A stretch of 64,000 bases of DNA from Streptomyces tanashiensis (GTDB lineage: Bacteria > Actinomycetota > Actinomycetes > Streptomycetales > Streptomycetaceae), in contig NZ_BMRZ01000001.1 of NCBI RefSeq assembly GCF_014648895.1, positions 434,001 to 498,000 of the forward strand, read 5' to 3'. The translations under genes and the position numbers were made by a program. Positions 17,333-25,915 of the stretch are shown one piece after another. Positions within the stretch are counted from its first letter, which is position 1. The number at the start of each line of letters is the position of its first letter. Under the pieces are notes generated by a model. The model made no database searches. It was not told where the DNA came from and saw nothing but the letters and a program-made list of their open reading frames with translations.

Positions 17333-20005
17333 CTGACTACGACTTTCCGAGAACTCGGAATCCTTCCCGAGACGGCCGAGGCCCTTGAGGCCGTCGGTAT
17401 CGTCAACCCCTTCCCCATCCAGGAGATGACCCTCCCGGTCGCCCTCACCGGCACCGACGTCATCGGCCAGGCCAAGACCGGCACGGGCAAGACCCTCGGT
17501 TTCGGCCTCCCCATCCTGGAGCGCGTCACCGTCCCCACGGACGTCGAGGCCGGCCGGGCGAAGCCCGAGCAGCTGACCGACGCCCCGCAGGCGCTCGTCG
17601 TCGTCCCCACCCGCGAGCTGTGCCAGCAGGTCACCAACGACCTGCTGACCGCCGGCAAGGTGCGCAACGTCCGCGTGCTCGCCATCTACGGCGGCCGGGC
17701 GTACGAGCCGCAGGTCGAGGCGCTCCAGAAGGGCGTCGACGTCGTCGTCGGCACCCCCGGCCGTCTCCTCGACCTGGCCGGCCAGCGCAAGCTGGACCTC
17801 TCGCACGTGAAGGTCCTCGTCCTCGACGAGGCCGACGAGATGCTCGACCTGGGCTTCCTGCCCGACGTCGAGAAGATCATGAACATGCTTCCGGCGAAGC
17901 GCCAGACCATGCTGTTCTCGGCCACCATGCCGGGCGCGGTCATCGGCCTGGCCCGCCGCTACATGTCGCAGCCCACCCACATCCGGGCCACCTCCCCGGA
18001 CGGTGAGGGCGCGACCGTCGCCAACATCAAGCAGCACGTCTACCGTGCGCACAACATGGACAAGCCGGAGATGGTCTCCCGCATCCTGCAGGCCAACGGC
18101 CGCGGGCTCGCGATGATCTTCTGCCGCACGAAGCGCACGGCGGCCGACATCGCCGAGCAGCTGGAGCGCCGCGGCTTCGCGTCCGGCGCGGTCCACGGCG
18201 ACCTCGGCCAGGGCGCCCGCGAGCAGGCGCTGCGCGCCTTCCGCAACGGCAAGGTCGACGTCCTCGTCTGCACCGACGTCGCCGCGCGCGGCATCGACGT
18301 CGAGGGCGTCACCCACGTCATCAACTACCAGTCGCCCGAGGACGAGAAGACCTTCCTCCACCGCGTGGGCCGCACCGGCCGCGCGGGCGCCAAGGGCACG
18401 GCGGTGACGCTGGTCGACTGGGACGACATCCCGCGCTGGCAGCTCATCAACAAGGCGCTCGGACTGGACTTCCACGAGCCGGTCGAGACGTACTCCAGCT
18501 CCGCGCACCTCTTCGAGGAGCTGGACATCCCGGCGGGCACCAAGGGCATCCTGCCCCGCGCCGAGCGGACCCGTGCGGGTCTGGGCGCGGAGGAGCTGGA
18601 GGACCTGGGCGAGCCCGGCGGTCGCCGCGGTCGCGCCCCCAAGGCCGCCGAGAAGACCGAGGAGCGCCCGGCCCGTACGCGGACCCCGCGCCAGCGTCGC
18701 CGCACCCGTGGCGGCAGCGACCTCGACGACGCCGTGGTGTCGGCGGCCCCGGCCGTCGAGACGCCGGCGGACGAGGCGCCCGCCGAGTCCGGCCCGCGCA
18801 CCCCGCGCCGCCGCCGTCGCACCCGCGTGGGCGCCCCGGGCTCCGTGCCGGTCGCGGCCCGGACGTCGACGCCGGCTCCGGCCGCCGAGGCCCCGGCCGC
18901 GGTCAAGGTCGCCGAGGCTCCGGTCGCCGTCGAGGCTCCGGTCGTCGAGGCCCCGGTCGCCGTCGAGGCGCCGGTCGTGAAGACGCCCGTCGCCGAGGCT
19001 CAGGTCGCCGAGGAGCCGAAGGCTCCCCGTCGCCGTACCCGCGCCGCCCGTCCGGAGGCCGCGCCGGCCGCTCCGGTCGACCGTGCCCCCGCGGCCCCGG
19101 CTCCGGCCCCGCGCCGCCGCCGTGCCCGTGTGGCGCGTCCGGTCGAGGAGACCGTGTCGTTCCAGACGCCCGAGTCCGCCGCGGTCGCCCTGATGGCCAA
19201 GCGGGCCGTCGAGACCCCGGCCGCCGAGGCCCCGGTCGTCGAGGCCGCTCCGGTCGTCGTCGAGGAGCCGAAGAAGGCCCCGCGCCGCCGCACCACGAAG
19301 AAGGCCGTCGCCGAGCCGGTCGCCGCCCCGGTGGCCGAGCCCGTCGTCGAGGCCGTCGCGGCCCCCGTGACCGCGGCCGTGGCCGAGCCCGTCGCAGAGA
19401 CCCCGGTCGTCGCCGAGGTCCCCGCGCCGCGCCGTCGCCGCACCGCCCGTCGGCCCGCCGGTTCGCCGGTGACCGCCGAGGCGCCGGTGGCCGAGGCCCC
19501 GGTCGTCGAGCCGGTCGCCGCTCCGGTCGCGGAGGAGCCCGCGCCGCGCCGCCGTCGTACGGCCCGCCGGCCCGCCGGTTCGCCGGTGACCGCCGGGGCG
19601 CCCGCCGAGGTCATCGTCGTGGCTTCCGTGGCCGCTCCGGTCGCGGAGCCCGTCGCCGCGCCCGTCGTGGAGGAGACGCCGAAGGAGGAGGCCCCGAAGA
19701 AGGCCGCCCCGCGCCGCCGCACCACGAAGAAGGCCGCCGCCGAGCCGGTCGCCGAGACCGCCGAGGCACCGGCGGCCGAGGAGGCCCCCAAGGCTCCCCG
19801 TCGCCGCACGGCCAAGAAGGCGGTCGTCGCCGAGGCTCCCGAGGCCTCCGCGCTGAAGACCGAGCCGAAGGCCCCGGCCCGCCGCCGTACGACCAAGAAG
19901 GCCGCGGCCGCCGAGGTCGAGGCACCGGCGGCGGAGGAGGCCCCGAAGAAGGCCGCTCCGCGCCGCCGCACCACGAAGAAGGCAGCGGCCCAGCCCGAGA
20001 GCTGA
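17333..20005 (+). CDS. DEAD-box ATP-dependent RNA helicase with long basic repeat tail
   Basis: 890 aa from the proposed CTG start. All motifs are present: Q motif ending VGIVNPFPIQ, I AKTGTGKT (residues 47-54), Ia PTREL, II DEAD (165-168), III SAT, IV IFCRTKR, V CTDVAARGIDV, VI HRVGRTGRAG. The core ends near residue 390; about 480 residues of Ala/Pro/Glu tail follow with repeated RRRTTKKA modules, likely an RNA-binding disordered region. The first ATG (17426) would cut the Q motif, so translation must start earlier. The only in-frame candidate is CTG 17333, with AGAGG 7 nt upstream. Orthologue of mycobacterial RhlE by position. Probably cold shock, RNA decay or ribosome assembly. Confidence 0.93.
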   Translation: MTTTFRELGILPETAEALEAVGIVNPFPIQEMTLPVALTGTDVIGQAKTGTGKTLGFGLPILERVTVPTDVEAGRAKPEQLTDAPQALVVVPTRELCQQVTNDLLTAGKVRNVRVLAIYGGRAYEPQVEALQKGVDVVVGTPGRLLDLAGQRKLDLSHVKVLVLDEADEMLDLGFLPDVEKIMNMLPAKRQTMLFSATMPGAVIGLARRYMSQPTHIRATSPDGEGATVANIKQHVYRAHNMDKPEMVSRILQANGRGLAMIFCRTKRTAADIAEQLERRGFASGAVHGDLGQGAREQALRAFRNGKVDVLVCTDVAARGIDVEGVTHVINYQSPEDEKTFLHRVGRTGRAGAKGTAVTLVDWDDIPRWQLINKALGLDFHEPVETYSSSAHLFEELDIPAGTKGILPRAERTRAGLGAEELEDLGEPGGRRGRAPKAAEKTEERPARTRTPRQRRRTRGGSDLDDAVVSAAPAVETPADEAPAESGPRTPRRRRRTRVGAPGSVPVAARTSTPAPAAEAPAAVKVAEAPVAVEAPVVEAPVAVEAPVVKTPVAEAQVAEEPKAPRRRTRAARPEAAPAAPVDRAPAAPAPAPRRRRARVARPVEETVSFQTPESAAVALMAKRAVETPAAEAPVVEAAPVVVEEPKKAPRRRTTKKAVAEPVAAPVAEPVVEAVAAPVTAAVAEPVAETPVVAEVPAPRRRRTARRPAGSPVTAEAPVAEAPVVEPVAAPVAEEPAPRRRRTARRPAGSPVTAGAPAEVIVVASVAAPVAEPVAAPVVEETPKEEAPKKAAPRRRTTKKAAAEPVAETAEAPAAEEAPKAPRRRTAKKAVVAEAPEASALKTEPKAPARRRTTKKAAAAEVEAPAAEEAPKKAAPRRRTTKKAAAQPES

Positions 20006-20021
20006 CGCCTGCCCGCAGCAC

Positions 20022-20061
20022 CCGAGCGGCCCGGTCCCTCCCCAGGGACCGGGCCGCTCGG
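20022..20061 (+). terminator. Terminator after the helicase
   Basis: Perfect 18-bp stem (20022-20039 with 20044-20061), loop CCCC, 17 nt after the stop. Confidence 0.9.
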
Positions 20062-20081
20062 CCGTCCCCCGCGCGCGCCGT

Positions 20082-20087
20082 TACAGT
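20082..20087 (+). promoter_or_regulatory. -10 element TACAGT, leaderless start of the hydrolase at 20094
   Basis: TACAGT is 6 nt before the ATG, just downstream of the helicase terminator. No ribosome site. Confidence 0.5.
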
Positions 20088-20093
20088 CCAGAT

Positions 20094-20981
20094 ATGAGCA
20101 AGCCCCGTTCCCTCGTCCTGCCGCCCCGCACCCGTGCCCGCCGGCTGGAGACCGCGCGCGGCCGGTTCGCCGTGCTCGACACGGCGCCCACGGGTGAGCC
20201 GCGGGGCACGGTGCTGCTGCTGCCCGGGTACACCGGCAGCAAGGAGGACTTCCTCGCGCTGCTCGGCCCGCTGAGCGAGGCCGGGTACCGGGCGGTGGCC
20301 GTGGACGGTCGCGGCCAGAACGAGACGCCGGGCCCCCGGGGCCGGGCCGCCTACCGCCGCAAGGCGCTCGCGCTCGACGCGGTGGCGCAGGCCGCGGCCC
20401 TCGCGGACGGTCCCGTGCATCTGGTGGGCCACTCGTTCGGGGGCCTGGTGGCCCGTGCGGCGGCCGGCCTCGCGCCGGACGCCTTCCGCTCGCTCACCCT
20501 GCTCTCCTCGGGTCCCGGCCGGGTCGCCCGGCCTCAGCGGATCCGCGTGCGGGTGCTGCGCGCCGCGCTCGCGGTGCTGCCGAAGGAGCGCGTGTGGCAG
20601 GCGATGTGCTGGCTGGACAGCCGGGGCGAGGAGCCGGACACGGGTGACACGCCGGAGCTCACGGGCTTCCTGCGGCGCCGCTGGATGCGCACCCGGATCG
20701 CCCAACTCGCGGGCGCCGGAAGACTGCTGTTGAACCGTCAGGACGGTACGGAGGAGCTGGCGGCGCTGCGCCTGCCGCTGCATCTGGCGTACGGGGCGGA
20801 CGAGATGGTCTGGTCGCCGGCGGACCTCGCGGCGGCGGCCGCCCGGACCGGCGCGCACCGCACGGTGGTGGCGGGCGCCGGCCACTCCCCCAACGTCTCG
20901 CACCCCCGGGAGCTGACGGACCGCCTGACCGAGTTCTGGGAGCGCGCGATCGCCCCCGCCGGGGTCAGTACTGCGCCTTGA
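20094..20981 (+). CDS. Alpha/beta hydrolase
   Basis: 295 aa. LLPGYTGSKEDF carries the oxyanion region, GHSFGG is the nucleophile elbow, LAYGADEMVW the acid and GAGHSPNVSHP the catalytic His. Arg-rich N terminus (PPRTRARRLETARGRFAVLD), no signal peptide. Substrate unknown. Its 3' end overlaps the convergent NYN gene by 17 nt, so the last codons of each are antisense to the other. Predicted leaderless. Confidence 0.85.
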   Translation: MSKPRSLVLPPRTRARRLETARGRFAVLDTAPTGEPRGTVLLLPGYTGSKEDFLALLGPLSEAGYRAVAVDGRGQNETPGPRGRAAYRRKALALDAVAQAAALADGPVHLVGHSFGGLVARAAAGLAPDAFRSLTLLSSGPGRVARPQRIRVRVLRAALAVLPKERVWQAMCWLDSRGEEPDTGDTPELTGFLRRRWMRTRIAQLAGAGRLLLNRQDGTEELAALRLPLHLAYGADEMVWSPADLAAAAARTGAHRTVVAGAGHSPNVSHPRELTDRLTEFWERAIAPAGVSTAP

Positions 20982-21894
20982 GGTGCTGCCAGAAGCCGTC
21001 GCGCAGCGCGCGCCGGAGCGAGGCGTGGCCGCGCAGGGAGCGGCTGAGCAGGCGCTCCGCCTCGACCAGCAGGTCCTGGTCGACGGCCCCGGGCAGGTAG
21101 GGCGCGCCCGGCAGGAGCTCGGCGAGCCGGTCCCGGCCGCGCTCGGCGAGCCAGGCCGCGGCGATCTGGGCGCCGACGAAGCGCACCTCCTCGCGGGAGG
21201 GCGGCGGCTCGCCCTCGTTCTCGTACGTGGTGACGGGGCGGCGCGTGACGTACGGGCGGCAGAAGTCGAGCTCGAAGGTGCGCTGGCTGTCGACCTCCCA
21301 GAGCAGCGCCTCGGCCTGGTTGCGCCCCTCGGCGGCCTCGATGCCCCAGAGGTGGACGCGGGCCCCGTAGCCCTGGGCGGCCTCCACGGCCGAGACGAGG
21401 TCCTCGTCTCCGCCGACGAGGGCGGCGTCGCTGATGGCGCGGTGGCGGGCGAGGGACTCCAGGTCGGTGCGGATGAGGGAGTCGACGCCCTTCTGCTGGT
21501 TGTTGGCGTTGAGGTTGCCGAGGCGGACCTTGACGTCGGGGAGCTCGGCGATGGCCTGCTGCTCGGGGGTGTGGATCCGGCGGCGGGCCCCGTCGTACCA
21601 GTAGACGCGGAGCAGTCTGCTGTCCGCGAAGATCGTGCGGGCCTTGTCGATGAAGGCCTCGATCAGCCCCTCCGCGTCGAGGTCGAAGTTGCGCCGGTCC
21701 TCGGTGCCCGCCACAAGCAACCCGGCCGCAGCATGGACGTAACCCGCGTCGACGAAGATGGCGTGGGTGGACGGGGTCTTGGCCACCTCGGCCAGCATCC
21801 GCTGCAGGAGCTCATTGGTGCGCTCCAGGCGGGCGTCCAGGGCTCGGAGGCGGGCGTCGGTCTCGGTCACCTGGGTGGTGTCTGCGTCGTTCAT
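20965..21894 (-). CDS. NYN (PIN-like) domain RNase candidate
   Basis: 309 aa. A coiled-coil-like N terminus (DARLRALDARLERTNELLQRMLAEV) precedes the NYN domain: first catalytic Asp in AIFVDAGYV, then VDSLIRTDLESLARH and the acidic triad end ALVGGDEDLVSAVEAAQ. NYN domains are metal-dependent RNases. A C-terminal helical module (about 80 residues) is specific to this group. ATG 21894 is preferred over the longer frame to 21933, which has no ribosome site. Role unknown; RNA processing is likely. Confidence 0.82.
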   Translation of the reverse strand: MNDADTTQVTETDARLRALDARLERTNELLQRMLAEVAKTPSTHAIFVDAGYVHAAAGLLVAGTEDRRNFDLDAEGLIEAFIDKARTIFADSRLLRVYWYDGARRRIHTPEQQAIAELPDVKVRLGNLNANNQQKGVDSLIRTDLESLARHRAISDAALVGGDEDLVSAVEAAQGYGARVHLWGIEAAEGRNQAEALLWEVDSQRTFELDFCRPYVTRRPVTTYENEGEPPPSREEVRFVGAQIAAAWLAERGRDRLAELLPGAPYLPGAVDQDLLVEAERLLSRSLRGHASLRRALRDGFWQHLKAQY

Positions 21895-21970
21895 ACGGGG
21901 CTCATTGTCCGCCGCTCCGGGCCCGGCCGCCACACCCCCCTACCCGCCAGTAGTTAGACATCCGAAAATT

Positions 21971-21987
21971 TTCCTTAGCGTAAGGAA
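21971..21987. promoter_or_regulatory. AT-rich perfect palindrome, operator candidate
   Basis: TTCCTTA-GCG-TAAGGAA, 7-bp arms with a 3-nt centre, in the 176-nt divergent region between the NYN gene and the small gene at 22070. The AT content stands out in this genome. A promoter for the small gene could start with TTGCAG at 21991. Confidence 0.45.
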
Positions 21988-22069
21988 TGTTTGCAGGGTG
22001 CACGTCGTTGGACCCGTACGTAACGCAGTTCTCCATCAGGAGGATCAACTCAGACGAAGGGAGAAGCCT

Positions 22070-22222
22070 GTGCGCTTCGAAATCCTGCGACTCGACGACA
22101 TCGACGGCACGCCCGTCGACCGGACCGTCGTGGACGCCGCCTCCGTCAATCGGATCGTGCAGCAGGCCGCCGCGATCGGCCAGCGCATCTGGATCCGCCC
22201 CGCCGAGACCTCGGCCTCGTAA
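22070..22222 (+). CDS. Conserved-looking 50-aa protein, unknown function
   Basis: Sequence begins VRFEILRLDDIDGTPVDRTV and ends with IGQRIWIRPAETSAS. GTG at 22070 has AAGGGAGA about 7 nt upstream, and an AGGAGG lies further up at 22039. Too short to assign. Good codon use, its own promoter region and terminator support a real gene. Confidence 0.65.
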   Translation: MRFEILRLDDIDGTPVDRTVVDAASVNRIVQQAAAIGQRIWIRPAETSAS

Positions 22223-22246
22223 CAGGTCAGGTCCACACCACGCACC

Positions 22247-22292
22247 GCGCCCCCGCACGGACTTCGCAAGAGCGGAATCCGTACGGGGGCGC
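22247..22292 (+). terminator. Terminator between the 50-aa gene and marC
   Basis: 15-bp arms (22247-22261 and 22278-22292) with one mismatch, extended by ACACCA/TGGTGT outside. Lies between convergent genes and may serve both. Confidence 0.7.
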
Positions 22293-22326
22293 AGTGGTGT
22301 CCGGGGACGGCGCCCCGGGCGGCGGC

Positions 22327-22932
22327 TCAGGCGTTCTGGATCACCTGGGTGACGCCGTTGATGATCTGCTGGACCGCGATGGCGGAGAGCATCATGCCGG
22401 CGAGCCGGGTCACCAGGACGACGCCGCCGTCCTTGATGACGCGGATGATCAGCAGCGAGTAGCGCATGGTCAGCCAGAGCACGACGTGCATGGCGGCGAT
22501 GGCCGTCCAGACGGAGACCTGCGAGGCCACGCTGTCGGCGTTCTGCACGGCGAGGATGACCGAGACGATCGCGCCCGGCCCGGCGAGCAGCGGCATGCCG
22601 AGCGGGACGAGGGCGACGTTGACGTCCTTGGTCTGCTTGGGCTCGTCGGTCTTGCCGGTGAGCAGGTCGAGCGCGATGAGCAGCAGCAGCAGACCGCCCG
22701 CGATCATCAGCGCGGGGACGGAGACGTGCAGGTAGTCCAGGATCTGCTGGCCCAGGAGACCGAAGACCGTGATGACGCCGAAGGCGACGGCGACGGCCTG
22801 CCAGGCCATCCGGCGCTGCACCTTGGCCGGGCGGCCGGAGGTGAGGGCGAGGAAGATCGGGGTGATCCCGGGGGGATCCATGATCACGAAGAGGGTGAGG
22901 AACAGCGAGCCGAAGACGGCGACGTCGAACAC
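22327..22932 (-). CDS. MarC family integral membrane protein
   Basis: 201 aa with six hydrophobic segments. MDPPGITPIFLAL near residue 18 and GPGAIVSVILA are MarC/UPF0056 signatures. The family was once linked to multiple antibiotic resistance, but its transport role is unproven. GTG 22932 begins the first membrane helix and has AAGG about 10 nt upstream; the frame upstream is non-coding. Followed by a shared hairpin. Upstream on the same strand, 217 nt away, is the PHP gene. Confidence 0.85.
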   Translation of the reverse strand: MFDVAVFGSLFLTLFVIMDPPGITPIFLALTSGRPAKVQRRMAWQAVAVAFGVITVFGLLGQQILDYLHVSVPALMIAGGLLLLLIALDLLTGKTDEPKQTKDVNVALVPLGMPLLAGPGAIVSVILAVQNADSVASQVSVWTAIAAMHVVLWLTMRYSLLIIRVIKDGGVVLVTRLAGMMLSAIAVQQIINGVTQVIQNA

Positions 22933-23149
22933 GGTGGGGTGCCTTGCGGGAGAGGTGGAACGGTGGGGTGTACCCCTACGCAGCGGAATGCAGGATTCCG
23001 GCGACAGGGCAGGAGAAGCCACCGGGGCACGGCACGGAGCCGTGCGGGCGGCGTGAGACAGGTGGGGGTGGGCACGCGCCGCGCGGGAGACGGCGGGCAC
23101 GACGACCGGCCGCCGTCACGAGGAGCGGCGGAGAGGGGCCCGGAGGGGG

Positions 23150-24010
23150 CTAGAGCGCTCCCCCGGCACCGGGGACCGGGAAGGCACCCGCAGCGCGGCG
23201 GGTGATCTCGCCGTAGATCTCGGGGTCGGTGGTGTACTCGCCGAGGCGGCAGGTCTTGCGGCTGCCGTGGTAGTCGCTGGAGCCCGTGGCCAGCAGACCG
23301 AGCTCCTTCGCGAGTCCGCGCAGCCGGGCGCGCGTCGCCTCGTCGTGGTCCATGTGGTCGACCTCGATGCCGTCGAGTCCGGCCTCGGCGAGCCGGGCTA
23401 TCGAGGCCTCCGGCAGCACCTGGCCGCGCTTGACGGCGAGCGGGTGCGCGAAGACGGTGACCCCGCCGGCGGCCTTGACGAGCCGGATCGCGTCGACCGG
23501 GTCCAGCTCGTGCTTCTCGACGTACGCCCGTCCGCCGTCGGCGAGCCACTCGGGCGTGAACGCGCCGGACACGTCCGGCACGACCCCGAGCTCGACGAGC
23601 GCCTCGGCGACGTGCGGGCGGCCGACGGAGCCGTCGCCGGCGATCCGGGCGACCTGCTCCCATGTGACGGGGACGCCGAGCTCCTGGAGCTTGGCGACCA
23701 TGCCGCGGGCACGGGGCACGCGGTCGTCCCGGACGAGCTCGCGCTCGGCGAGGAGCGCGGGCTCCTCCGGGTCGAAGAGGTACGCCAGCATGTGCAGCCC
23801 GATGCCGTCCATCCGGCACGACAGCTCGGCCCCGGTGACGAGGGTCAGCCCCTCGGGCAGGGCGGCGACCGCCTCGGCATGGCCGCGGGTCGTGTCGTGG
23901 TCCGTGAGCGCGACGACGTCCAGACCGGCCGCGGCCGCGTTCCGGACGAGCTCGGCCGGGGAGTCCGTACCGTCGGAGGCCGTGGAGTGGGTGTGCAGAT
24001 CGATGCGCAC
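23150..24010 (-). CDS. PHP domain metal-dependent phosphoesterase
   Basis: 286 aa. The four PHP motifs are present: RIDLHTHSTASDG at the very N terminus, ALTDHDTTRG, FAHPLAVKRG and the final SSDYHGSRK. Members of this short PHP group (RNase AM, formerly YciV/TrpH) remove nucleotides from RNA 5' ends or hydrolyse 3',5'-nucleoside bisphosphates. GTG 24010 is preferred: GGAG lies 9 nt upstream and the first metal-binding motif starts at residue 4. Probably cytoplasmic and co-transcribed with the upstream zinc-ribbon protein. Confidence 0.88.
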   Translation of the reverse strand: MRIDLHTHSTASDGTDSPAELVRNAAAAGLDVVALTDHDTTRGHAEAVAALPEGLTLVTGAELSCRMDGIGLHMLAYLFDPEEPALLAERELVRDDRVPRARGMVAKLQELGVPVTWEQVARIAGDGSVGRPHVAEALVELGVVPDVSGAFTPEWLADGGRAYVEKHELDPVDAIRLVKAAGGVTVFAHPLAVKRGQVLPEASIARLAEAGLDGIEVDHMDHDEATRARLRGLAKELGLLATGSSDYHGSRKTCRLGEYTTDPEIYGEITRRAAGAFPVPGAGGAL

Positions 24011-24117
24011 GACGCGGTACTCCAGGGACTCGGCACGGACGAGGGACGCTCCAGCATAACGGGCGAATCGAACACGTCCGTACGGAACGTCACCGGCCGC
24101 ACCGCCGTCGACACCCC

Positions 24118-24756
24118 CTAGCCGAGCAGTCTCGGGGTGAGCGCGCCGCAGGGCAGCAGGTCGACCTCGGCGCCCGCGTCGCGCAGGTCCGTCAGGACCA
24201 GCTCGTCGTACATCAGGAGCCCGGACTGCTCGGGCCAGACGATCGCCCACAGCCAGAGGCCGCGCGCCTCGCCCGCGAAGACCGCGCGGTCCTGCGGGGC
24301 GCCGGTGACGTGCCAGAGCGGCGTGGGCCGCCCGGCGGCGAGCACCTTCGCCTGGGGCGGTTTGTCGATGGCCATCCCGGAGCCGGGGTCGAGTCCGTCG
24401 ATGCCGGCGTACCGCGCGCCGAGCCCGACGCCGAGCTCCTCCGCGACGAGGAGCAGCTCGCCGATCCCGCCGAGCGGGCCGGGTCCGGAGCAGGCGACGG
24501 CCGTGGCGCGTCCGCCGCTGCGGTCGTCCCCGGCGTACGCGACGCCGGTGAAGAGCCAGCCGACGGGGAGCGGCCACGGCATCCACACGGGGACATGGGA
24601 CCGGTGCACCACGACCCCGAGGCCCTCGACACTGGGCGGGATCACGGGCTGGAGCGGGTGCACCGAGCCGTGCACGTCACACTGCCAGGAGTCGGCGAAG
24701 AGACCGGGCGCCCTGACCCTGCCACCGCACTTCGGACAACTGGGTTCGCCCCTCAT
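24118..24756 (-). CDS. Zinc-ribbon protein of unknown function (DUF6758-like)
   Basis: 212 aa. The N terminus MRGEPSCPKCGGRV with CDVHG about 20 residues later is a zinc-ribbon signature. The rest is a compact alpha/beta region with many Trp (WMPWPLPVGWLF, LWLWAIVWPEQ). I associate it with a Streptomyces family labelled DUF6758, from memory. ATG 24756 chosen over TTG 24765. Ends 107 nt before the PHP gene. Function unknown. Confidence 0.75.
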   Translation of the reverse strand: MRGEPSCPKCGGRVRAPGLFADSWQCDVHGSVHPLQPVIPPSVEGLGVVVHRSHVPVWMPWPLPVGWLFTGVAYAGDDRSGGRATAVACSGPGPLGGIGELLLVAEELGVGLGARYAGIDGLDPGSGMAIDKPPQAKVLAAGRPTPLWHVTGAPQDRAVFAGEARGLWLWAIVWPEQSGLLMYDELVLTDLRDAGAEVDLLPCGALTPRLLG

Positions 24757-24913
24757 AGGGCTCAACGGTCCTAGCTCTTCCGCCCCGCGTCAAGGACGAC
24801 CGCAGACGATCACCCGTCCGGCCCGGACCGTTCACCCTCGGTGGGCCCGCGCCGTCCGCGGGCGGATCCGGGCACCGGTGTCCGGTGGCCGGCCCGGCGT
24901 CCCGCCCGTCCCC

Positions 24914-25498
24914 TCAGTCCAGGTCCACGGACCTGCGCAGCGGGTCGCGCAGGTCCGTCCCCCGGGCCAGCCAGCGCTCCTCCAGGGCCTGGGCCCCGTG
25001 GACCCGCTTCCACGCGGCCTCGTTCGAGGTCATCGGCAGCAGCGGCAGGAAGCGGACGGGGTCCATCGGCGCGTCGAGCTCCAGGTCCTCCACCAGACCG
25101 CCCGACCCGGCGACGAGGACCGAGCTGAAGGCGGCGCCGGGCCAGAGCGGGTCGCCGACGTCGAGCGAGGCGCCCGGGGCCACGACCACGCCCTCGACCT
25201 GCGGGGTCGCGGCGAGGACCGCGAGCGGGCGCAGCACCTTGTCGGTGTCGGCGAGCCCGGCCCGTACGGTGAGGACGAGCTCCGCGCGCGGGCCCTTCAC
25301 CGGGTCGGCGAGCGCGGAGGTCGGATCGGCCATCGGCTGTGCGGACATCCCGAGGGTCGCGTACCGGACGAGGTCGCCGTCGACGAAGCGCAGCACCTCG
25401 ATCCGGTCCGTGCCCAGGAAGGTCACCGCGGCCCGCGCGTCCGGTTCGCCGAGCGCCGTGCGGAGCCGGGCCTCGACCAGTGCAAGAACTTCTCCCAT
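24914..25498 (-). CDS. Suppressor-of-fused (SUFU) domain protein
   Basis: 194 aa. Matches the bacterial SUFU-like domain: VLRFVDGDLVRYATLGMS and ELVLTVRAG in the middle, FLPLLPMTSNEAAWKR in the final third. Such domains occur widely in bacteria, often as immunity-like or unknown proteins; no toxin gene is next to it here. TATGCT (25510-25505) is 6 nt before the ATG and no ribosome site is seen: predicted leaderless. Divergent from corA. Confidence 0.8.
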   Translation of the reverse strand: MGEVLALVEARLRTALGEPDARAAVTFLGTDRIEVLRFVDGDLVRYATLGMSAQPMADPTSALADPVKGPRAELVLTVRAGLADTDKVLRPLAVLAATPQVEGVVVAPGASLDVGDPLWPGAAFSSVLVAGSGGLVEDLELDAPMDPVRFLPLLPMTSNEAAWKRVHGAQALEERWLARGTDLRDPLRRSVDLD

Positions 25499-25643
25499 GC
25501 GGGGAGCATAGATCGCGTATGGAACGGGCAAAGTAAGGGATTGACCCTCTGTCGGCTGATAGTGTTGGCCACTGGTCGGGATTCCCGACTGCTCGTCACA
25601 CGTCATCCCCGACAGGGGACCGGCCGGAGGAGGTGGGACTGCG

Positions 25644-25721
25644 ATGGACCGAAGTCGATCGGGCAGTACCAGCCGCTCTTCCGCCGCTCCGCACCCCCGC
25701 CCGGTGCGCTTCCTCCGGTGA
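25644..25721 (+). CDS. Candidate 25-aa leader peptide of corA
   Basis: ATG at 25644 has AGGAGGT (25628-25634) with 9-nt spacing, one of the best ribosome sites in the window. The peptide begins MDRSRSGSTSRSSAAP and ends PHPRPVRFLR. A hairpin starts 5 nt after the stop. It lies inside the 417-nt region before corA, which contains no other gene. Proline codons near the end and the basic LR end recall the Salmonella mgtL peptide. No homology search was possible. Confidence 0.5.
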   Translation: MDRSRSGSTSRSSAAPHPRPVRFLR

Positions 25722-25725
25722 CGTC

Positions 25726-25744
25726 CGGGTCCGGCACGGACCCG
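25726..25744 (+). promoter_or_regulatory. Hairpin just after the corA leader ORF
   Basis: Stem CGGGTCCG/CGGACCCG, 8 bp, loop GCA, 4 nt after the leader stop codon. A possible attenuator. CCTCCGG at the ORF end (25712-25718) can also pair with CCGGAGG in the ORF's own ribosome site (25624-25630). Confidence 0.45.
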
Positions 25745-25915
25745 CCTCTCCGGCATCTCGCTCGACGGAAGAGCATTCCTCGCCTTTCTCTGTCTGTAGC
25801 GACCGCCGTCACCGCGACCCTCCGGTGCCGCCCGCTTTGTGGACGACGTACCTCCCCGTCCCCATTCCGGGCTGTGCCACGCTCGCCGACGGCCGATCCG
25901 TGAAGGAGCACGCCC

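Noticed and set aside
23000..24586. Longer start of the PHP gene at 24586
   Set aside because: The upstream part is Arg/Ala-rich and antisense-like, and overlaps the zinc-ribbon gene; first metal motif begins at GTG 24010.
25541..25565. TTGACC with TAGTGT as corA promoter
   Set aside because: Only 13-nt spacer; the -10 may still be used without this -35, so I do not list it as a complete promoter.
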